Shown here one piece after another: positions 58,893 to 64,000 of a stretch of 64,000 nt of DNA. This DNA is from Bacillaceae bacterium IKA-2 (GTDB taxonomy: Bacteria; Bacillota; Bacilli; Bacillales; Anaerobacillaceae). The stretch is from contig CP134492.1 of the NCBI GenBank assembly GCA_031761875.1, forward strand, positions 3,782,001 through 3,846,000, given 5' to 3'. The notes below the pieces were generated by a model that did not search any database, was not told the origin of the DNA, and saw nothing but the letters and a program-made list of their open reading frames with translations. A program made the position numbers and the translations under genes. Every line of letters starts with the position of its first letter. Within the stretch, counting starts at the first letter, position 1.

Positions 58893-60366
58893 TACTAATT
58901 ACCCCTCCTTCCCTTCTTAAGCTTTCTTCTACGACTCTAAGACTGTGGTTTCTGAAAAAGTCTCCGTTACCAAATTCAACAGTTTCCTGAGTCCTGGTAC
59001 TTAGTCCCTCGTCAATTCTTTTAGCGGCTGCATTCACCTCCTTAAGAGGATCAAGTTGTCCTTGAGAAGGACCATTCCACTCGGCACCGCAATAAGCTTT
59101 CTTGATTATTGGATCATCGAAAAAACCAGGAGCTTCAATTCTGCCTTTTGCTACTCCTTCCGCTATAAATTCCTCATAGATCGGCTGACAAAAATCATTC
59201 GCCATCCAAGCTCGTCTCATGCGGTACATTTTCCAAGCTTCTAGCAACGCACCACGACTGGCTGAATACGACGATGTGAAGTGTTTAAGTAATACTTCAT
59301 ACGGGAGCTCTAAAGCCGCGCCAATTTGACGACATATAGATGTTACAAATCCGTCAAAAGCAGTGTTGGGACGTCCAGGATTACTTGTTTCAATGCTTTC
59401 ATTTTCAGCTAACGCCACTATCGCTCCGTTTCCGAGTTCATAAGATCCTTCGTCATAATCACTTTCAAGATGGTCTCCTGAACTAGATTGACCTACCTGT
59501 GTATCTTCTGGATTAGCACTTTTAATAAATACCGTGTACATACCACTTACCACCGCTGCCATTAATTCAGCTTCAGAATAACGAGCTAATTGCTTTAGAG
59601 ACTCAATTACAGGTGCGAGTATTGGCACTCCGCGACGTTGTTCTGGTCGTTCTGACTCCATTAAGTGAATAATGTTAGGTCTTCCTGTCGTTTTACCGAA
59701 TTTGAGTATTCTTTTAAAATCTTGCTTATTTAGTATTGCTGAATGAGGGTGCTTTTGTGCGATATGATAAGCAACGACTTCTCCGTACTTTCCTATCTCG
59801 ACACCGTTAACAATTTTTTCACTGAATTGAGTAACTGGCGAACATATTCTGTCCGCTTCTAAAATTTGTATTCGAACATCATAAGGCATGTTCGTTCTGG
59901 GTATGATCGGCAATAATACAAAGCAATCTCCACTCATTAACCATGAAATAAAAGCCAATTGCTGAAGCTCATAGAAATTATTCATACGTTGAGCATCACA
60001 ATGAACACTATCCGCCCACAAATCAAACTCTCTTTCGACTTTTGTTTCCCAAGCATCAGCTTCTTCGAGTGTCATCCCTAAAAATTCATAGTCAATTTGT
60101 GTGTTTAATTTAAGGCCTGTACCAATAACGCTTGTCCGAATTGCTTTTATCGCTCCGGTAGCAAGAGGAGCTCCCATAAATAAATCTCGTGATCTTTCTC
60201 TTAACTTAGGTATATTTTTTTCAATATCTTCAAGGACAGATCCCGAAGCTGAATACCAGCCTTCTAAACTTTTCTTTCGAGTGCTAGCTCCGTGACTTCC
60301 ATAACCTTGATTAACTACTTTAGCCTTTCGACGACCACTAGGCGATCGGACTCTATTTATACTCAT
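58807..60366 (-). CDS. Portal protein (lambda gpB type)
   Basis: 519 aa, lambda portal family: FMGAPLATGAIKAIRTSVIGTGLKLN, then QRRGVPILAPVIESLKQLARYSEAELMAAVVSGMYTVFIKS and LPYEVLLKHFTSSYSASRGALLEAWKMYRMRRAW. The last residues form an acidic tail. DNA enters and leaves the head through the dodecamer. Confidence 0.95.
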   Translation of the reverse strand: MSINRVRSPSGRRKAKVVNQGYGSHGASTRKKSLEGWYSASGSVLEDIEKNIPKLRERSRDLFMGAPLATGAIKAIRTSVIGTGLKLNTQIDYEFLGMTLEEADAWETKVEREFDLWADSVHCDAQRMNNFYELQQLAFISWLMSGDCFVLLPIIPRTNMPYDVRIQILEADRICSPVTQFSEKIVNGVEIGKYGEVVAYHIAQKHPHSAILNKQDFKRILKFGKTTGRPNIIHLMESERPEQRRGVPILAPVIESLKQLARYSEAELMAAVVSGMYTVFIKSANPEDTQVGQSSSGDHLESDYDEGSYELGNGAIVALAENESIETSNPGRPNTAFDGFVTSICRQIGAALELPYEVLLKHFTSSYSASRGALLEAWKMYRMRRAWMANDFCQPIYEEFIAEGVAKGRIEAPGFFDDPIIKKAYCGAEWNGPSQGQLDPLKEVNAAAKRIDEGLSTRTQETVEFGNGDFFRNHSLRVVEESLRREGGVISNDQKQYPQPTQQNPNGKDDDDSDEKDDK

Positions 60367-60381
60367 CTACTAATCACCTCC

Positions 60382-60621
60382 TTACCAGTCTCTTAACCTC
60401 GGCCTTTGTATATTTAAAGCGCCTCCACCTGATTTCATTCTTTTTAATTTACTGACTTGGATTTCTAATTCTTTTATCGACGTTTTGATTTGATTTAGAT
60501 CCGCTCTTTTAAGGGATCGTGTACCGATACGATACTCTTGGCCAGAAAGAACTTTGATTTCAGCTTCGTAATAAGTTGCCAGTCTTTCCTCGGCTATTTT
60601 TAACCTGTTTAAAACAGACAT
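60382..60621 (-). CDS. gpW-like/DUF6148 small head protein
   Basis: 79 aa, helical, with EAEIKVLSGQEYRIGTRSLKRADLNQIKTSIKELE. This arrangement between terminase and portal is where lambda places gpW, and the SLTRADL-type motif is shared. Assignment by position and pattern. Confidence 0.78.
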   Translation of the reverse strand: MSVLNRLKIAEERLATYYEAEIKVLSGQEYRIGTRSLKRADLNQIKTSIKELEIQVSKLKRMKSGGGALNIQRPRLRDW

Positions 60622-60663
60622 AACATCACCCTTTCAATTAAAAAACAACCACGTTTATGGATG

Positions 60664-62466
60664 TTAAACTTTGACCCCTTTTGACAATGTTCTTCTACGT
60701 TTTTTTACCGCTTTTTTAAGTTTTTTGTCAATTGAATAATCAATTTCTAAATTAGGATTAAATATTTCAAGCGCCGCTGTGTTATAAACTCTTAAATCGA
60801 GCGGTTCGTTCCTTTCACGAACCTTCTTCCATACTAAATAGGCAATACCTTGTTTAAAACGTTTGACTAACTTCTCTGCCGTTAGACCATTAAAGTACTC
60901 TTGGCTATACCCGCTACCTTTCGGGAAGTGACAATAACCAGGACCTTCTTCTTTGATTTGCAAACGAGACATTACGTTTGCTTTTCCTTCATCTACTCCA
61001 ATTTTAAATAAATTAACAGCTTCTCTCTTTATTTTTGTGACACCGTTGATAAAAGGTACATACTCTCCATCCACCTTGCCTTGACCTTTTATGGCGAATA
61101 TGCGACGAACTTCACGCGGTGCACAAAAACGATATACCTCTGTCGTAAAATGTCCACCTGTGTCAATACAACAGCAAGCGATCGAGTATTTTGTCCCGTC
61201 TGCCTTTTCCCACGTTCTAGATAAGAATTCATCTAGTTCATTCCATATTTGTTTTTGTTTCAAATCTCCAAAGAGCGTGTGATACTGAATGCCCCACGAT
61301 TCTTTTTCTATACCCCATCCAATAACCTCGATTTCAAAGCGATTGTCCTGGACATCGACTGCTGCGGTTAGTAATTTTACGTTGTCTGGAACACTAGCTT
61401 CGTAATTTTCGCAACGATCTAATAACTCATCTTGTTCAAGTTGTTCTCCTTCTTCCTCCCACGATTCGCCTAGCGAAGTATTAACCCACACTTTCATTGC
61501 CTCAGGGCCTTTACGTTTTGCATCCAAGAAATCCTGAATAATTTCTTTCCACTTGCGCCACGGGCTAACTAACTCATTTAAGTGAAATCCTCTACTACTA
61601 GCTTCCGGATTTTCGGAAATCCATTTCCCTTTTCCTTCTTTCCACTCATATTCATTGTGTGTTGAACCGCAATGCTTACAAGCATGTGTAATAGAATCGA
61701 AAATTATTTGCGACCAACGTAATGGTTGAAATTCACCGCAAGAAGGACAAGGCAAATGCCAATGCTCTTGTGTACTTAATTCAAACTCAGCCTCAATTCT
61801 CGAAGCGCCTTTAGTGGTAGGTGTAGACACAAAAATTTTCTTTCTGTTATAGAAGTTATTAGTTCTTTTTTCAGCGAGCGCGAGTGGATCTCCCTCTTTA
61901 CCAGCGCTGATAGGAAATCGATCTATTTCATCCGCTAACAAAACTCGAATTGGTCTAGATGCTAATCCTGATGGTGCGTTCGCTCCAACAAGAGCAATAT
62001 AACCACCTGCGAAAGATTTTTGCAAAGTAGTGTTGCCGCCATCACGTGTTTTTACATCTGCTACTTTGTTTCTTAATGTTGGTGAGTCTCTTAACATCGG
62101 TGCTAACCGTTCTTTAGAAAAATTTTTGGCTAACGATTCTGTCGGTTGCAATAATAAAATAGGTGCTGGATCAAAATCAATATGGTACCCAACTGCATTT
62201 AATATTATTTCTGTCTTTCCGACTTGAGCGCTTGCCATAATAATAATTTTTTCAATTTCAGGATCATTAACAGAGTCTAATATTTCTCGTTGGTAAGGAG
62301 CACGATCTGTTCTCCATTGTCCCGATTCAGCTGACGACTCACTTGAAAGTTTTCTATATGCATCTGCCCATTCTGATACTGTCAAATCAGGAGGTGGGGA
62401 AAGGATTTGTTTTGCGAGATCTCTAAAAAGATTTTCAGTATTATTCTTTTTTCTTTTTTCGACCAC
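60664..62466 (-). CDS. Terminase large subunit (GpA type)
   Basis: 600 aa. Packaging ATPase and cos endonuclease of the lambda GpA family. Walker A-like motif is MASAQVGKTEIILNAVGYH (~80). Walker B is VLLADEIDRFP. A zinc ribbon is CPSCGEFQPLRW with CKHCGS (~230-262). The nuclease part follows after ~360. GpA-type terminases usually make cohesive ends, suggesting a cos phage. It overlaps the small subunit by 26 bases. Confidence 0.95.
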   Translation of the reverse strand: MVEKRKKNNTENLFRDLAKQILSPPPDLTVSEWADAYRKLSSESSAESGQWRTDRAPYQREILDSVNDPEIEKIIIMASAQVGKTEIILNAVGYHIDFDPAPILLLQPTESLAKNFSKERLAPMLRDSPTLRNKVADVKTRDGGNTTLQKSFAGGYIALVGANAPSGLASRPIRVLLADEIDRFPISAGKEGDPLALAEKRTNNFYNRKKIFVSTPTTKGASRIEAEFELSTQEHWHLPCPSCGEFQPLRWSQIIFDSITHACKHCGSTHNEYEWKEGKGKWISENPEASSRGFHLNELVSPWRKWKEIIQDFLDAKRKGPEAMKVWVNTSLGESWEEEGEQLEQDELLDRCENYEASVPDNVKLLTAAVDVQDNRFEIEVIGWGIEKESWGIQYHTLFGDLKQKQIWNELDEFLSRTWEKADGTKYSIACCCIDTGGHFTTEVYRFCAPREVRRIFAIKGQGKVDGEYVPFINGVTKIKREAVNLFKIGVDEGKANVMSRLQIKEEGPGYCHFPKGSGYSQEYFNGLTAEKLVKRFKQGIAYLVWKKVRERNEPLDLRVYNTAALEIFNPNLEIDYSIDKKLKKAVKKRRRTLSKGVKV

Positions 62467-63043
62467 GCTTATTACTCTCCTTGACAGGTTCGATTTCTTT
62501 TAGACCCTCCTCTATTTCATCCTCATCCTCTAGATACAATTTATCTTTACTGTAATCATAGAAAATGTGAGGATCATAATCTGACAGTTCATCCATCATT
62601 TCAAAAACCTCTTCTTTTAATTTTTCTTTAATGGTTGATATTTCCGTTTTCCCTAATATCTGAGGCGCGGTTTTTGTAGGCAAAGATAGTAATTTAGCTC
62701 TAAAAGAACCGAGCATATCATTCATGACTCGTTTTACATCTTCCGAACGGTGGAGTTCGCCCATCATTATTTTTAATTCAAGCTCTGTTTTTTGTCGGCG
62801 AGCGCGCACCCATAATGCTTCTTCCTCATATTTATCAATTTCCGTATCTGGTTTTTCGCGGTCAATTAAATAACTTGTATAAGCTGTAATGGAAGCAGGG
62901 AGGTCAAATTTGCCATGAGACGCTTTAATAAGGGCATTTTCGTTAGCTAATTGTTGGATTCTTCTTGTACTTAAGCTTAAGATTTCGCTAATTTCCTTTG
63001 TCGTTACAATAAACTTTTTTTCTTGCAAACCCTTGTCTGACAT
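62441..63043 (-). CDS. Terminase small subunit (Nu1-like)
   Basis: 200 aa. An N-terminal helix-turn-helix (FIVTTKEISEILSLSTRRIQQLANENAL) is followed by a linker and a charged C-terminus with AEELELKIMMGELHRSEDV-like helices. The basic end SNKRGRKKKKE is by contrast for DNA contact. I start at ATG 63043 after AAGGGAGGGAG; upstream open frame to 63193 has no ribosome site. Recognises the packaging site. Confidence 0.88.
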   Translation of the reverse strand: MSDKGLQEKKFIVTTKEISEILSLSTRRIQQLANENALIKASHGKFDLPASITAYTSYLIDREKPDTEIDKYEEEALWVRARRQKTELELKIMMGELHRSEDVKRVMNDMLGSFRAKLLSLPTKTAPQILGKTEISTIKEKLKEEVFEMMDELSDYDPHIFYDYSKDKLYLEDEDEIEEGLKEIEPVKESNKRGRKKKKE

Positions 63044-63506
63044 ACCTTTGACTCCCTCCCTTAAATTATTTCCCACTATTTTTTTAACTGAATGCGAAAT
63101 AAACTTTCTCGCACAGAAACTAGAGCACTCTCGGGCTCGTATGCACCCGTACTGATTACAAAGCTCCAGGAGGACCCAATTAGTTATATACACCTTTAAA
63201 ACTCAGTGTTATCAGTACTTCAAGCTATGTCTCGAGTGTATCGATGAGCTAATTCATGAAATTTTAAAAACGTAATGAATTTTCTATAATTCCTCATGTT
63301 ATCCACAGTTTTCTTACTTATCCACCAATGAACTTCAATACATATTGTGTCTCTTTCGAACAAGTCTGCAACCTATTGCTACTGCTGCATTAAGGCCACT
63401 TCTGTTTTTGAATGATACAACTCTATATTTATGTGTCATAAGTCAAGTGTGAATCTTTAAGTATTAAGCTATTAAACTACTTAAATATTACCGCCTAATA
63501 ATCTTA
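63044..63506. other. Gap upstream of terminase, with two DnaA-box-like sites
   Basis: 463 bases. It contains a perfect DnaA box TTATCCACA at 63299-63307 and TTATCCACC at 63318-63326 in the same orientation, 19 bases apart start to start. In a GpA-type phage the cos site would also be expected here. No gene is seen. Confidence 0.5.
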
Positions 63507-63725
63507 CTAGTCATCTTTTAGTAGTTTACGAGCCTCTTTCCAAGGCTTGCCTAATATCTTTTCAATGCCAGCGCTATCAGCTTCTATCCTATCGAATAGA
63601 ACCTTTCTTCTTCGCTCGTTCTTGAGTTCCTTTAAGGATACAATGATCATCAATATAAACCATATAAAAGCTAACCCTTTTAAGATTTGATCTATATATA
63701 CAATAATTAAAAACGATTCACCCAT
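63507..63725 (-). CDS. Small prophage membrane protein, 72 aa
   Basis: A single membrane helix (ILKGLAFIWFILMIIVSL) followed by a basic segment KELKNERRRKVLFDRI and a charged end. Not recognised. It is 6 bases downstream of the next gene, sharing a transcript. Confidence 0.6.
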   Translation of the reverse strand: MGESFLIIVYIDQILKGLAFIWFILMIIVSLKELKNERRRKVLFDRIEADSAGIEKILGKPWKEARKLLKDD

Positions 63726-63731
63726 TAATGG

Positions 63732-63932
63732 TCACCTCCTCCTAACCGCCCCACCACGACGCTCATAGCGATCACGATCCATACCCATTAGACTTTTGAT
63801 TTCCCTCTCAGAAAACTTTTCGTTTGATCTAAGCGGGTCATTATTAACAGGCTTATTTTTTCTCTGCTTACTAATTCTGATTTTCTTAAGTTTCTCTTGT
63901 GTGTTTTTATCTAGGTGATCGATCAGTTTCAT
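63732..63932 (-). CDS. Small basic prophage protein, 66 aa
   Basis: Not recognised. Basic throughout (KKIRISKQRKNKPVNN, RYERRGGAVRRR) and could bind nucleic acid. The ATG has GGGGTGAG just upstream. A terminator at the right edge suggests that it begins a new transcript. Confidence 0.6.
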   Translation of the reverse strand: MKLIDHLDKNTQEKLKKIRISKQRKNKPVNNDPLRSNEKFSEREIKSLMGMDRDRYERRGGAVRRR

Positions 63933-63961
63933 AACAAACTCACCCCTTTTTTCAGAAAATT

Positions 63962-63989
63962 AAAAAGCACCTCATAGCGAGCTGCTTTG
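63962..63989 (-). terminator. Terminator of a gene right of the window
   Basis: AGCAGCTC, loop, GAGGTGCT (one mismatch) then five T on the minus strand. Confidence 0.6.
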
Positions 63990-64000
63990 TTACCGATTTT

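Noticed and set aside
63100-63180. tRNA-like segment (CGGGCTCGTATGCACCCGTAC)
   Set aside because: No acceptor stem, T-loop or anticodon arrangement could be traced.

Overview
The window is AT-rich DNA of a Gram-positive endospore-former of the Bacillaceae. Gene order matches the Bacillus subtilis dapF-yuzB-yutI-thrBC-hom-yutH-yutG-yutF-yutE...yutD-yutC-lipA-lytH-yunB-yunC-yunD-yunE neighbourhood. Sporulation genes (Spo0E-like, yutH, yutC, lytH, yunB) and an aminofutalosine synthase (mqnE, futalosine route to menaquinone) suggest an alkaliphilic or Anaerobacillus-like relative, but the species cannot be fixed from this sequence alone.

Bases 1-34,955 are chromosomal core with insertions. They carry mqnE, dapF, yuzB, yutI, the thrB-thrC-hom operon, a D-2-hydroxyacid dehydrogenase, yutH-G-F-E and glpX. 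An inserted carboxylate-catabolism locus follows: glcF, glcD, an amidohydrolase-like protein and an alpha/beta hydrolase, divergent from a GltS-type symporter with a cre-like site, then a GntR/FCD regulator. Next come yutD, yutC, lipA, lytH, an NhaC-family transporter behind a lysine riboswitch, yunB, dfrA-thyA, an HD-GYP protein and yunC-D-E. Two families of small intergenic repeats are scattered here: a MITE-like element with GAATGAATTT-type ends, and a GC-rich GAAAAGCGCAAG...GAAGCTAGACAGA element.

Bases ~35,000-64,000 (running off the right edge) are a prophage with a lambda-type head and a P2-type contractile tail, nearly all on the minus strand. Reading in transcription order (right to left): terminase small and large subunits, gpW-like joiner, portal, ClpP-type prohead protease with scaffold-like tail, decoration protein, capsid E, head-tail joining proteins, sheath, tube, E/E' with a programmed -1 frameshift, tape measure, X, D, V, U, W, J, I, several tail-tip genes, a diversity-generating retroelement (DGR), two holins and an amidase. 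At the far left lie a plus-strand HTH gene and a plus-strand Ltp-like superinfection-exclusion candidate, then a ParM-like actin with a possible adaptor and two unknown genes. No integrase is seen in the window.

The most notable system is the DGR at 40,537-43,292. It has a C-type-lectin/FGE-fold target whose last 118 bp is the variable repeat, an Avd protein, a 118-bp template repeat and a reverse transcriptase. Template and variable repeats align without gaps and differ at exactly ten positions. All ten fall on coding-strand adenines of the template and change seven AAY codons, which is the signature of adenine-specific mutagenic retrohoming. The template is bracketed by two perfect hairpins, and the reverse transcriptase seems to start at a non-standard ATC codon. 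The likely role is tropism switching of the phage tail tip.
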